Of a DNA stretch of 64,000 nucleotides, positions 24,913 through 36,245 are shown piece by piece. Source of the DNA: Myotis daubentonii (Eukaryota; Chordata; Mammalia; Chiroptera; Vespertilionidae); contig NC_081844.1 of the NCBI RefSeq assembly GCF_963259705.1, positions 111,137,965-111,201,964 of the forward strand. Direction: 5' to 3'. Both the position numbers and the translations under genes were made by a program. Position 1 is the stretch's first letter; each line of letters opens with the position of its first letter. The notes beneath the pieces were generated by a model. That model was not told the DNA's origin, made no database searches, and was given only the letters and a program-made list of their open reading frames with translations.

Positions 24913-25420
24913 CCTAGGCTGTGAGATGGAGCAGCGGTCCCTCCTCCGCCATGAATTGCACAGGCCTAGTCCCTGTGGTCTCTGCGCGGCTATCATTTTC
25001 CATTGTCTCCTAGACACAGCCCGTGTGCACACTGTGACCTAAACCCCACCGGTGGCCGTGCCTGCCTTTCTCTCACCCTCAGCCCACAGGGGCTTTGAGC
25101 TACAGGGAGGGCAGGTCAGTGTCCATGTTTACATCCCCCCCAAGCCATGTCCCCTGTGCTCAGGGTGTCCCCCCCACTCACTAGGGAGGCAGGACACCAT
25201 TGGTCGGGCCTGAGCCCACCGCCCTCGGCCATGTGTGGCTTCCCGCCTGGGCAGTCGGCACTCGCAGAATAGCGCCGTGGTTGTTAAAGGCTGGTTATCT
25301 TCCGAGGCCTGGTCCCCAGGAAGCTGCCTGAGGCCCTGGCTGGAGAGCTTATTAGTAGTAGTGCCTCTTCGCCGTCGGCGGTGCCCACTGGGCCCCGTGA
25401 GGACACAGCCTGGGAACATG

Positions 25421-25438
25421 GGGGGGGGGGGGGGGGCG
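25421..25438 (+). repeat. Long G homopolymer
   Basis: An uninterrupted run of about 16 G, followed by CGG. Runs of this length are prone to polymerase slippage and sequencing error, so the exact length is uncertain. Confidence 0.7.
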
Positions 25439-25629
25439 GTGCAGTAGAGCCAGCTTCTTGCCCCGTGAGTGAACGCTGGCCTCGGCCAGATGGGGAGATA
25501 GCGGGGAGGAGGCCGGCTGCTGGTTGCTTAAGATAGGGAGCTGGTTGTTTACAGGTGGCAGGGCGCAGCGAGCGGATAAAAAGCTGTGGACACAGAGGGA
25601 GGCAGCCAGGTCCGCCGCTGAGCCCAGTC

Positions 25630-26050
25630 TGCCCCATGCACACAGGACATCACTTGGCCACAAAAAAGAAATCTCGCCGTTTGCGACCAGATGGACGGAC
25701 CCAGAGGGTATTGTGCTCGGTGACACGTCAGGGAAAGACAGGCCATGTGACCTCACTCGGTGCGGAATCGGAAGGACAAAGTGAAGCAACAGAAAAGGTG
25801 GCGACGGGATGCCGAGGTCTGCAGAGCAGACGGCACCCAGTGAGGGTCACCCTGGGAAGGGGCGGCGCAGCTGTGACAGGACCACCCAGAAGGGGCGCCA
25901 GCGCGAGGCCCCCTCTGACCCCAGGAGCCTGTCCGAGCCCAGGGGTGACCTTCTCCAGGAGCCCAGCCAGTTAGCCACAGACTATCTCCCATCAGCCGTG
26001 GCTCAGAACGCGCTGAGATGTTGTAATCACCAAAGGACAGAGCTGTGACC
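25630..26050 (+). mobile_element. Old LINE-1 3'-end fragment
   Basis: The segment around 25680-25790 (gaccagatggacggaccc, agggtattgtgctcgg, gaaagacaggccatgtgac) is a diverged match to the widespread mammalian L1 3' region that reads as 'ggatggacctagagggtatt...'. The downstream part ends near 'gagatgttgtaatcacc', also L1-like. It is strongly diverged at CpG-type positions and carries no intact open frame. Confidence 0.6.
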
Positions 26051-26191
26051 ACGGGACCCAGAGGGCCTGGTCAGTCCCTGGGACATGTGGTGCCTCCGCT
26101 CAGCTGCCTGGGAAGGTGACTGACCCTGCCCGGGGCTGCCCGGCCTGGCTGCCCTCCCGGCTCAGCGGCTCAGCGCCCCACCCCCCCCCCC

Positions 26192-26350
26192 GGGACGGTG
26201 CCCTGCGCGGGCACAGCGCCGCCCCCAAAACACTGTCCGGCTCAGGGACAGTGCCCTGCGCGGGCACAGCGCCCCCACCCCCAGGGGACAGCGCCCCACC
26301 CCCGGGACAGTGCCCTGCGCGGGCACAGCGCCCCCACCCCCAGGGGACAG
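26192..26350 (+). repeat. Three-copy GC-rich tandem repeat
   Basis: The 29-bp core gggacrgtgccctgcgcggg-cacagcgcc appears at 26192, 26245 and 26304 with spacings of 53 and 59 bp, separated by related 'cccccacccccaggggacagcgcc' spacers. The core contains a near-palindrome (gtgccctgcgcgggcac) able to form a stem. It abuts the CpG island starting near 26.35 kb. Confidence 0.85.
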
Positions 26351-27030
26351 CGCAGGGCGGGGCCCGGGGACCCGAGTCCGAGCGCAGCCCCCGGCCAGAC
26401 GGGGCGCAGCCCCGCGCGCCGCCCCCGAGAGCGCCCGGCCCCTCGGACCCCGCGTCGGTGCCCACTCACCGGCTCTCTGGGCCGCGCAGTCGCCGCGGGC
26501 GGGCGGTCAGGGCTCACGGCGCGCACGCCGCGCGGGGCCTGTGTACACACGTGACCGCCGTCGCCCCGCCCCCGGCGTGGCCCCGCCCCGCGCGGCCCGG
26601 GACCGCTGGCCGGACGGCCGGGCCCTCCCGCGACCTGGGGTCAGCCGAGCGGACGCGGGACCTGCGCCTGGCGAGCACCTGCGCGGCTTCCCGGCGTTTC
26701 CGTCCGCGCCCGGGCGCAGGAGCCTCTTTGTACGCCGCTCGCCCGGGAGGCCGCGCAGAGGCAGCGCCTTGTTCGCCCGCGCGGTCATTAGAGGCTGATT
26801 CCCGCGGAGCGGGGCCGCGGCAGCACCTTCGGGCCCAGGCCCCGGGGACAGTTCCTTCTGGAAACCCCAGCGTGCGGGGGGCGGGACGTAACCCGGGTTT
26901 ACTGCGGGGCCGGCCTGGAGGGGGCGGGGTCAGCGGGTCGGACGGGCTGCGGGAGGCCGAGCCTTCCTCTCTGAGGCCCGCGGGCCGCGTGCCTGCGGCT
27001 CTGTTGTGACCTGGCTGGCCCCTCCGCCAG
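26350..27030. promoter_or_regulatory. CpG island, candidate GPR146 promoter
   Basis: Very dense in CG dinucleotides (for example 26410-26800) with GC boxes such as ccccgcccc (near 26565-26590). It lies about 9 kb upstream of the GPR146 coding exon on that gene's strand, comparable with the long 5' intron of human GPR146. No TATA box is evident. No exon boundary could be fixed, so the assignment is inference. Confidence 0.4.
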
Positions 27031-27269
27031 CACCAGCGTGGGTGGCCGCATGGCCCCGGGGCCGAGACCAGGCCCGGCCAGTGCGGGCGGGGAGGACGGT
27101 CCTCGCATCGGGACCGCCTCTCCGGGCAGATCCCCCATCGCCCCTCGGAGACGCCACTCACATCACCGCCGGCACCCTACGGGGCCCCTGAAAAGAAGAC
27201 ACTCGATTAGACGATTAGACGCAGCCCCTGGCTCTAGGGAGGTTACAGGGGAGGGGGACTGTGGCCTCA

Positions 27270-27395
27270 ATGAGTGTCCTCCTCACTGTCCCAATGACCT
27301 TGAGCCTCAGAAATGTGGAGCAACTTGCCCCAGGTCACAGAGAGGTAGCGAGCGAGGTTTGAACCAGGTGGTCTTGGCTCTCGGGGTCAGGGTCT
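27270..27395 (-). mobile_element. MIR SINE fragment
   Basis: The + strand reads gcctcag...caacttgccccaggtcacagagaggtagcgagcgaggtttgaacc. This is the reverse complement of the ancient MIR element (ggttc-aatcc ... gtgaccttgggcaagt ... cctcagtttcc). The divergence is that expected of a pan-mammalian relic. Confidence 0.75.
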
Positions 27396-28360
27396 CCTGG
27401 CAATGCGCCTGGATCACAGCGCCCTCTCCTGTGCGAATGGCCTCCCGTTAGAGGTCCGGGATGCCAGGCCGGCCCAGCCCTGCCCGCGGGGTGTCCTGTG
27501 GGGACAGCCACTTGGCCCTCGGGGCTCCCCGACCCGACCACCTGGTCTGCACAGGGAGACGGCAGGGTCTGTGTCCGCCAGGCGTGCAGAGCTGCCCCCC
27601 CTGCTCGGGCAGCTCCCATGGGAGCCCCATGACTTTGGGGACAGCTCCACCGCCTGGGCACAGGGACTGGGCTGTGGGAGGCCCGTGAAGCTGAACCTAT
27701 TCTGGGGTTCGAGAAGCAATCGGTCTGGTGTTGTTTTTTAAAACCACGTGGAGCTGGCGTCCCCTACCTTGCTGGGGACGGGGTGCCCTCATTGTGCGCC
27801 AAGCTCTGCAGGGAGAAGGGAGACTCCGCCCCGGTCGGCGGAGGGGACGGAGTACTGATGGCTCCCGGACCCACCTCATGGGGGCTGGGAGGGCTGCCTC
27901 TGAGGGCCTGAGGGTGCCCTGGCTGGAAGGCAGGCAGGTGTCCTGAAGGGGCCCCTTGCAGTCCTAGGCGCTTGCCTGTGGATTGGGTCCTGTGTGGCAT
28001 GTGGGTCAGGGACAAGGAAGCTGACGGATGAGTTCGCTGAGTGTGGTTTGACCTCTGTGCCCCCGTAAGGTGTGAACTTTGATAAAGTGTGGAGGGAGGG
28101 CTGTAACAGACAGAGGCCCTGCCGGGGCGCGCGGTCAGCCCCAGGCTGGGCTGTGTTCCTGCGTGGTCAGCAGGTCAGCGCTTTGTTGTGCAGCCGCCTC
28201 CCTGCCGTCCCTCTGCACCGCCCCCCCCTTTCCAGTGCTGTCCCCCTGGTCCTGCCAGCACTGCTCTGTCCTCTGGGGAAGCAGATCGTCCATTAGTCAC
28301 ACAGGGAGGGCCCAGGCTGGGTCTCAGCCTGTGTCCTGAGCACGTGGCCTCATGTGAGAC

Positions 28361-28480
28361 CTGGTGCAGGTTCTAGCTGGGCCAGCAGAGCTGCCTCAGG
28401 GGCCGTGTGGCCGGCACACCTGGTGGCAGGTTCTAGCTGGGCCAGCAGAGCTGCCCCCGGGGCCGTGTGGCCGGCAGCGA
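28361..28480 (+). repeat. 60-bp tandem duplication
   Basis: Two adjacent copies with exactly 60-bp periodicity share gcaggttctagctgggcc and agcagagctgc, then ggccgtgtggccggca. Only a few substitutions separate them (ctcagg against cccccgg), so the duplication is fairly recent. Confidence 0.9.
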
Positions 28481-28669
28481 CAACATCTGCCTGCCTGCTG
28501 ACCTCTCCTCTCGGGGCACAGTGCCGGTCGTGGAAAGCTCACTCTCATGGCCTCTGGGAAAGATCGGCGGCGGCACCTGGTGCTTCCAGACGCCAGGCTG
28601 CTCTCGCCCCAGGGCCCGCAGGTCCCCAGCCACCCTGGCTCCTCGGCCTCAGCGCCCTCCCCAGGACCT

Positions 28670-28870
28670 GGGTGGCAGCTGTTCCCTCTTTCTGGACACT
28701 TCTCTCCCAAACAGCCTGGCTGCGCCCTTACCTCCAGTCTCTACTCAGGTGTCACCTTCCTGGCACCGTTTTCCTTGACCTCCATCCCCCCACAACCATT
28801 TTAAATTACAAACTGCAAATAACCCTGCTCTCTGTCTGACCTGCCTGGGTTTCTCCCAATACTGCAGCCT
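28670..28870 (+). mobile_element. Probable LINE-2 3' fragment
   Basis: The text 'tctactcaggtgtcaccttcctgg' followed by 'ttttccttgacctcc' and, later, 'aaccattttaaattacaaactgcaaat' resembles the L2 3' end (caaatgtcaccttctcagtgaggcc ... tgaccaccctatttaaaattgc). It is old and diverged. Confidence 0.5.
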
Positions 28871-29424
28871 CCTTGCTGCCGCAGTGTCTGCCTGCAGGCT
28901 GCCATGACCGAGCCTCACATCATGGAGGCTGGCCCAGCGCCAAGGCGCCAGCGGGTCCCAGTCCACTGAGGGCCCTTCCTGGTTCCTCGGCGGCCGTCTT
29001 CTCGCTGTGTCCTCTCCAGGGGAGGACACCCTGGTGGCAGGGGCCTCCGCTTACAGGGCGCTAATCCCATCTAGGAGGCCCCCGTGACCTGATCGCCCCA
29101 TCACCCCACCTCCTGACTGTCACACTGGGGGTTCGGCAATGGGTACGGGTCCCCGTCATGTACCCACTCTTCCTGTCCAGGAGCTGCTGAGAGAATGTGC
29201 AGTGTGTGGGTTCTACGGTCTCAGTTCCCCCGGGGTGGACGCAGTGCTGCCTCCAGGTTCACGCGGTAGGCCTCTCGGTCACGCCACCAGCTGTGTGAGG
29301 TCCCATTCCCGGGGGGCCCTGTACTGAAACCCCCGGCTGCAGTGGGTGGCCAGTGTCTTGGTGTGGGGCCTGCAGGCTGGTCCCAGGTCAGAGGGAAACA
29401 CTGCATCGGGCGTAGGTAGACCTG

Positions 29425-29480
29425 GCGCACTTCACACCCTCTGAGCCTCGATTTCCTCCTCTGCAAAGTGTGGGTGACGG
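29425..29480 (+). mobile_element. Short MIR fragment
   Basis: The stretch ctctgagcctcgatttcctcctctgcaaagtgtgggtga matches the MIR 'tgcctcagtttcctcatctgtaaaatggg' core in diverged form. Confidence 0.55.
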
Positions 29481-29499
29481 GGTGGCTGGGAGCATGCGG

Positions 29500-30740
29500 G
29501 AGAGCCTGCTGAGCCGTGTCCCGCCCGTGTGTCCTCAGCCAGCGCCTCTGGCCTGTGCACCTGGGGTCCAGGGCCGGCCGTGGAAGGCAGCGGTCAGCGT
29601 GCAGACCCAGAGCAGACTTCACTCCATGAACCAGCGACCTCAGAAACCATAACTTCCCAGTCTCAGCCTTGTCTGTACAGGGGGGCGATGCCAGCATCCC
29701 AGGGATTAATCAGGAAGCTGTGAGCTGGCCCAGCACGGGGACCACTGTGGAGACCGGCCCGCCCTACCCGCGCAGCCATCCAGCCCTGGTCAGGCCTCCG
29801 CAGCCCCTGGCCTTCCTGCCCCCACCCCACCCCACCCCCGCCCCCGCCAGGGTTGAGCAAGCCTCTGTGGATTTCTGTCGGTAGCGGGAAAAACACAAAA
29901 AGACGCTGTCTTGGCTCCAAACCTTGGAGATCCTTATCAGGCCGGGAAGTTGGAACGCCCACACCCAAAGCAGGAAGCCCACACCCACTGGAGAGGGAAG
30001 AAAGGGCCCCGCGAGCACCCTCAGCAGCGCCAGTGCGGGCATCCTGCAGCCCGACCTCTGCCCGGGGGCTCCTGGCTGCTGGAGTGCGGTCATCCCGGGG
30101 CCATAGGATGGATGTGCAGCCTTGCCGTAGGGGCGGGCACCCAGGCTCTGAAGAGGGAGAGCTGTGCCTATGGCGGGAAAGAGGTGTGACTCACCCGTGG
30201 GTGCCCGGAGCCCTCCCTGGGGCCTTGTTGCTGGGCAGCGTCAGTGCAGTGAACAGCCCCCTGTCCCTGTGGGGCGCACGGTCCGGTCCGGGGCACCGGA
30301 CATCAGCCCGAGCTCTGAGGGCTGTGTCGCTGCTGGGGGCGGGGCGTGCGGGGACCGTGGTGTTGGAGGCGGCTCAGTAGGGGAAGGGAGAAGGGGCCCT
30401 GAGCTGCGGGGGGTGGCCTGGGTCTGAAGTGCGGAGGGTGAGTTGTGCCGAGGCCCTGGGGAGGAGACTGCGGGCGGGCTCTGGGGACCTCGGGCCCTTT
30501 GCTGCAGGCGTGGACTTGCGGGATGGGGTGTCCGTATGTGCAGGAGGGTGGGAGCGACTGGGGGGGGGGGGCGCGAAGGCACCGCACCAGTTGCATTTCG
30601 GGTCTCCGGTCTCCGGTGTGGGGAGCTGCCAGGGAAGGCTGAAAGCAGGAACTGCCCACCCCCCACCCCCCACCCCCGGCTGCGTCTGCCACTTCGAGAC
30701 TGAGCTGCGGACCGAGCAGTGGCCCCGGGCCTCCGTCGCC
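29500..30740. other. No recognised gene
   Basis: GC-rich presumed intron sequence with simple G and C runs (for example near 29830-29845 and 30555-30565). No coding character was recognised. Confidence 0.35.
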
Positions 30741-30749
30741 TTCCGAACC

Positions 30750-31420
30750 GCCTCGTTAGTGAGGGAGCCCGCGGGTGGGGGTGGGCCCGCCGGCACCCTC
30801 CCTGCCCGGCCCCCGCACCCGCCCGGGTCTGGGAGCCGGCGCCCACGTGCGGGGACCTGGCTCCGCCCACCGCCGGGGCCACGCCCACACGCCGGCGCGT
30901 GCGCACTGGCGTCGCCGTCCAGCCGGTTGGATCTGGTTCCAGCCGCGCAGGGGCGGCCTGACATGCGCAGTGCGCCGGGCGGGGCGGGGTGCGCGGGCCG
31001 GGCTGACCCGACGGCCTGGGACGCGGAGGTCAGTGCGCCGAGCCGGGGAGCCGGGAGCCGAGGCCGGGGCGGGGTCCGGCCTGCGCGTGCGCTCGGGGCG
31101 GGCGGCTCCCGGAGGGGCTGTGCGTCCCGACCGGGGACACCCCTGCGCCGGCCTCCGCCCTGGAGACCCCGGATCCCGGCAGAAACTCGGCGTCACCCTG
31201 AGGGCGTGGCGCCCCCCACGGGGTCACGGCCGGCGCCCCGCTTCCGTCCCCGAGTCCAGACGGGAGGGGGCTCTGGGCCGGGAAGATCTCGGGACGCGGG
31301 CGCCGCGGGTCCCCGATCCCCGGTGGGTGTGGCCCAGGCGCCCCCATCCGCTCCCGGAGCCGCCCGAGGTCGCGGTGAGGCTGTGGGGGCCCCGGGAGCC
31401 CGAGCCCCGGCACCGGGAAC
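30750..31420. promoter_or_regulatory. Second orphan CpG island
   Basis: CG dinucleotides are dense from about 30.75 to 31.4 kb, with repeated GC boxes (for example ggggcggggt near 30980 and ggggcggggtcc near 31065) and CRE/E-box-like cores. It is followed by an AT-richer, complex, non-repetitive stretch to about 31.7 kb that looks like single-copy regulatory sequence. It lies about 13 kb upstream of the GPR146 coding exon on that strand, close to the distance known for human GPR146, so it is an alternative or additional GPR146 promoter. It could instead be an internal C7orf50 promoter. Confidence 0.4.
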
Positions 31421-31719
31421 ACCCGTGTTTGCAGCAAAATTCCCACGAGGGTGTTTGCCGTTTTGCTCGTGATTGTTTGGCCGCGATTGCTGCTCAGCAG
31501 CGTGGGCGGCTTTGGAGAACGTGTTGTGCGCACGGGGCTCCTGCGAGGCGAGCAAAGCCCACCCCGCGAACAGCTCGCGAATGTGACGAAACGGTTTTGA
31601 AAATTACACCCAACAATGAATGGCGTGGAGGTAACGGTAGTCTCTGTAGAGACTTGAAGCATTTGTTCTGGTTTTGCCGTTTCTTGATCTTGGAGCCGGT
31701 GCCGTTTGGGTTTGGACCG

Positions 31720-34700
31720 GGCCGGGGCTGCGGGACTCCTGGGCGGGGGGCGAGCTGAGAGCCGGTCCTGTGCTTGCTGCGCCCCGGGCCGGGCGGGGCC
31801 GCGGCATTTCCCCTCCAGCTCAGGGCGCAGAGGCCGCGGGGGAGCAGGGCAGGACGGGCCTATTTGAAAATATGTGCGAACTTGCTTTTCCTTTGAGGGG
31901 CCGGCAGCCGGGGAGCCGCAGCCTCGCCAGGTGGGGGGACAGGTGTCGTCGGTCCGGGTGACTGTCATGTAAGTGGCAGGTGGGCACTGCCAAGCCCGCG
32001 GCGGGATGTGGCTTCTGGTGCGTTTACGGGTCCTGTGCCTGGTGCCGTCGGCTCTGCGCTGGCCGCTCTCACCTGCCAGAGCCGCGGGGTCCCGGACGCC
32101 CGGACACCACGTGTTTCCACAGGTGGAAGGGGGCGACTTGAACTTCGGCCGGAAGGCGGGGGGCCTGGCCGGGACCTGCAGGGCAGCAGCCTCTGCTCCC
32201 CGGAAGCGTGGCGCCTCCGTGACCTTTGCCTGCGAAGTTCCACTCCAGGCTGGACCGTGCGGGGGCCCCACGCTGCCTCGCCTGCTGGTGATGAAAGGAA
32301 CAGGGACGTTGTAAACCGCCCCACCCCGGCCGCCTGCCTCCCGGCCGCATGGGTGACACCAGCCCACAGGCCTCGCTGAGGTTCCGGGGGACAGTGGGGA
32401 CCGGTGGCCCTTAGGATCTTGGAGCCAGAAGGCTCAGCTCGGGCCCTGCTTCTGCCGGGCAGGTAGCCCTCCTGGGGCGGCAGTGCCAGGCCTGTGAGCT
32501 GCCAGGTGCTGCGGGCGCCCTGGCCCAGGGCAGGTCCTTGGCGTTCTGCGCCCTGTGTCTGGGCTGCGGGACAGGACTCTTCCTGGGACTCCGGGGCCCA
32601 GAGTCCGTCAAGGCTGGACCGGAAGGAGCAGCTTCCTGCGCAGGCTCGGCCCAGGACGGCGGCCTCACGCAGGTCCCGTAAGAAGAGACCCTCGGCTCCT
32701 GGGAAGCGGGGAGGGTCCCTCTGGAACCAGCTCAGCAGATCCCGAGGCCTCGTACCCGCCCCTCCGGGCGGCTGGACGCCTTCCTGCTGAGATGCCCCCG
32801 GTGTTCTGTGATCTCCTCCGAAACCCAGCCAGGCCCAGAGGAACGTGTCTGCGGGCACCGTGGCGGACAAGCCCTGGGCGCTGCGCCCAGGCCAGCGCTC
32901 CCCATTCCCGCCCACACCCCTGCCCTGCGGCTCCCCACGGCCAGTCACCGGCGGCCCTTCTCCCCCGGCTCAGCGTGGCCACGTGTTGTGCCTCCGCCCC
33001 CACCTGGACCTTCACACCTGTCCCCCGAGGCACCAGGCCGGCTGTGCCCTGGACCACTGCCCGGTGCTCTGGGGGCTGGGATCCCCGGCTCCACATGGGA
33101 CCGGAACTGCTTCCGGCCCTGAGCCCGTGGGGTGCTGTCAAGGGTCCTAACGGGTGGGAGGGGCCGCTTAGAATCCCCGCCCGCCCTCAGGCCTGAGCCC
33201 TGGGCGGGGCTGTGGGCGGCGCAGCCCTGAGGTGTGCCCGTGGGATCCCTCTCCCAGAGGCCGAGCCCCGCCTCCCCTCTGCCCATCCGGCTGCCCAAGG
33301 GGAGGGCCCTCCTGGGACAGGGACTGGACGGCTGTGCCTGAGTGGAACGGTGAGCGGTCACACCTTCCTTCCTGTCGGAGACCTTGTCTCCAGAAACCCA
33401 GCCGGACCTTGTGAAAAGCGGTCCTCGCGGCTGGCGGCTCCCGGCCCTTGTCCTGCAGGCCTGGGGGTAGGAGGAGGGTTGAACCGGCCTCCCTAGCAGA
33501 CAGCCTGGCCTCGTGCGGACCGCGTGGACCACGCTGCAGCTCTCTGGGGCTGAGAAGCTGGCCCAGGCCTGGGTGAAGCGTTGGGACCTTGAACAGTGTG
33601 GGGGAGGGTGCTCTCCCGCCTGGCTCTGTGCCCAGGGCTGTGATCCCGGTGCCTGTTGGCATTAGCAAACCTGCTTCATTCGGTGTTGTCACGGCTCTCC
33701 CTGCAGCTGCTGGTTGTCGGTGATAACGGAGCCCAGGTGCTCTGGAATCCAGCCTGGCTACTAAAGGGGTGCTGTGGCCGCCCGTCTCCGAACAGCCGGG
33801 TGTCCAGCTCGGGGTGTTCATTGCTTGCAGCCTACGGAGGGCAGAGCCGTGGCACCCGGGAGAGGCTTTGTCCTGACGCGTCTCTGATAAGGGCCAGTGT
33901 GCCCGCACCACGGAGCTGAGGCCAGTCGATTCCAAACTCCTCCAGCCAGGATGTGTGGGGGGCAGGGCCCGCTGTCGGCCAGGGCTGTGGTCAGAGCGCT
34001 GGCCTGCCCTGCACGGACGGGGTTCCAGCTGCCACCTGTGCCGTGACCTGGACGAGACCTTCCTCCGCAGTCCTGTCACTGGCTGAGGAGGGAGGTCAGA
34101 TTCCAGGGTCTGGACCCCCCGGGCCCAGAGGGAAGGAGGCGGGCGGTGGGGAGGGGAGTCCCAGGCTTCGTGCAGGGTCAGAGCCAGGGCTTGGGTCTGG
34201 GTTCTGGTTGGGGTTCTGTTCTTTGCCCCGTCTCACAAACTCGGGGAGCTTGAACCTGGATAAGAAAAAAATAAGTATTGTCTCCGTGTCTGGCCCCAGC
34301 GGAGCCTGCCCTCACTGTGGGTGCTGGGGGCCTGTGCGGGCGGGGACGTCAGGGCTGCCTGCACGCAGCTCCCGCGGTGGCTGGTTCCCGGTGGCACTCA
34401 GCCCTGGTGGTCTTCCTCGTAGTCCGGGACCTTTCCGTTCGTGCCTGAGTCCCGTGGACTGTTTCGTGCACTGAACACCCGAGTCGGGTCCCCAGGCCCC
34501 AGCACACTCGCAGGAGCGCCGTCGAGACGGAGCCTCCTCTCCGGGAGGCCTGCCCTGCACAGCGTGGACCTGGATCGGGCAGCCGCTCTCCCTGTCCTCC
34601 AGGAGCTCACCTGCGTCCGGCCGTGAGCTCCTCGGGGCCAGAGCCCGCGTCTGCCCCCGTGCCAGCGCCAGCCCAGGACCCCGAGGGCCAGGGCCCACCC

Positions 34701-35110
34701 CACACAGCCCGCCCGCCTGCCCGCCCCCCCCCCCCCCCCCCGCAGGGCCCACCGGCGCTCCAGGGCATCTGTGTGGCTCATCCCAGCGCAGCCTCCTCAA
34801 CTGCTGACGTGCAGGTCCTCGGAAGTGACTTCCGTTCTGATCAGGGTGCTGCCAGCCGGTGGAGGGAGAGCTTCCCTGCTCCCTCTGCAGCCGCAGGAGG
34901 TAACGCGGGGCCACTCACAGGGGCGGCTGGGGATTGGCCTTTGGGGACGTACAGTCGCACTGAGTCTGTGTCCTCAGCTGAGAAAGCTGCTGAGCGTGAC
35001 TGTTGTCTGGACTTTGGGGGGGCAGAGGGGGGCTGGCGGTGGCCTTGGCTCTGGTTCGGAGGTTAAGTTAACACCAGGGACGCGGCGCGGGGCACAGGTG
35101 CGTCGAGTTA
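31720..35110. other. No recognised gene; C-run near 34.72 kb
   Basis: GC-rich intron sequence. A run of about 17 C lies at 34724-34741. A weak L2- or MIR-like phrase (gagctcctcggggccagagcc) lies near 34625-34645. No exon was recognised. Confidence 0.35.
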
Positions 35111-36245
35111 TCCTGTGTGAAAGGCTGAGTGACCGACCGTACTACGTCCGACCACCCGGCCGGTACGTGGGACATGCACTGGCGACTTAAAAATGAACCT
35201 TGACTTGTGCACACGCGATACATATAAGCTCTCAGGATGGGTATTATTGAAATCCCCCGTGAAATGACTTGTAACGGATCTATTATTGAAGCTACCTTTG
35301 CAAATAGCGTATCTATAGATGATATTTAAAAAATCTAAATGTGTGATTCTTTGTTCTAAAAATGAGCGTGTTCATAAATGAAGAAATTTTGGATATACTC
35401 GATGGAGATTTTCACATCTATTTGAGTGCTGATTCCATCGATTCAATGGATGATGCTGAGAAGGAAAATTTTCCCATCGAATTTAATAGTATTATTCCTT
35501 CGGGAATGCCGGGTCATAAGTTAAAATTGAAAGTAGACACAATCCTCATGCTACTGAGAAATCTTAATAGTAAATGGGGTCTTTGTAATGGCACTAGATT
35601 TATTATCAGAAGACTGCGACCTAACATAATCGAAGCTGAAGTATTAACAGGATCTGCAGGGGGAGAGGTTCTGATTCCAAGAATTGATTTGTCCCCGTCT
35701 GACACTGGCCTCATTTAAATTAATTCGAAGACAGTTTCCCGTGATACCAGCGTTTGCGATGACAATAAATCACCAGGACAAACTAGACAGAATAGGAATA
35801 GTCCTACCTGAACCTGCTTTCACACATGGTCAGTTACATGTTGCTTTCTCTCGAGTTCGAAGAGTGTGTGACATTCAAATTAAAGTTGTAAATACTTGAT
35901 CACAAGGGAAATGAGTCAAGCACTCCGAAAGTGTTTTTACTCTTAGTGTGGTGTACAGGGAGATATTAGAATAAGTTTAACAAATTAATCAGTCATTGTT
36001 TTTATCAGTGTTTTTATATCATTTTTGTTGTTTTTATATCATGTTGTTTTTTGTTTTTATGTCATGTCTTTGTTGTTATATCATGCTATTGCTTATTAAT
36101 CAACTTACATATTTTCAGATACATTTTACTAATTTCCTTTCATCTCTGACACTCCTACCACAGAGAAAGGGCGAGTAGCGATATTAAAATATTTCTTCTA
36201 ATTAATTTCCTGTCAATGTGCACGAATCCATGCACCGGCCACTCG
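35111..36245 (+). mobile_element. Helitron (HeliBat-like), internally deleted, both termini present
   Basis: The 5' end TCCTGTGTGAAAGGCTGAGT starts at 35111 right after an A, and matches the bat Helitron 5' terminus in diverged form. The 3' end has the subterminal hairpin GTGCAC-GAATCCA-TGCAC at 36218-36235, about 7 nt before a terminal CTCG (CTRR with one change) at 36242-36245, followed by T. Insertion is therefore between A and T with no target duplication, as Helitrons do. At 1,135 bp it is far shorter than an autonomous HeliBat (several kb), keeping only the C-terminal helicase region. It is strikingly AT-rich against its surroundings. Same strand as C7orf50. Confidence 0.88.
35239..35899 (+). 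pseudogene. Decayed Helitron PIF1-type helicase, C-terminal part
   Basis: Translation gives a run of the Helitron helicase C-terminal domain: GIIEIPREMTCNG upstream, then (35362-35718) DILDGDFHIYLSADSIDSM, IIPSGMPGHKLKLKV, LMLLRNLNSKWGLCNGTRF and EAEVLTGSAGGEVLIPRID. After a frameshift near 35715 it continues with FKLIRRQFPVIPAFAMTIN, IVLPEPAFTHGQLHVAFSRV and IKVVNT, ending at 35899. Stops interrupt the upstream part (35325-35385). Within the late motif, the expected KSQGQTLD is shortened to HQDKLD, removing the conserved SQGQ of helicase motif V. The Rep nuclease domain and Walker A/B motifs are absent. Not functional. Confidence 0.9.

Noticed and set aside
30429..31758. Long plus-strand frames (347 and 327 codons) at 30.4-31.8 kb
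   Set aside because: Coincide with a CpG island and give low-complexity Arg/Pro/Gly peptides; no splice-site or family support.
35684..35899. Independent small gene downstream of the helicase frame
   Set aside because: It is the frameshifted continuation of the Helitron helicase.
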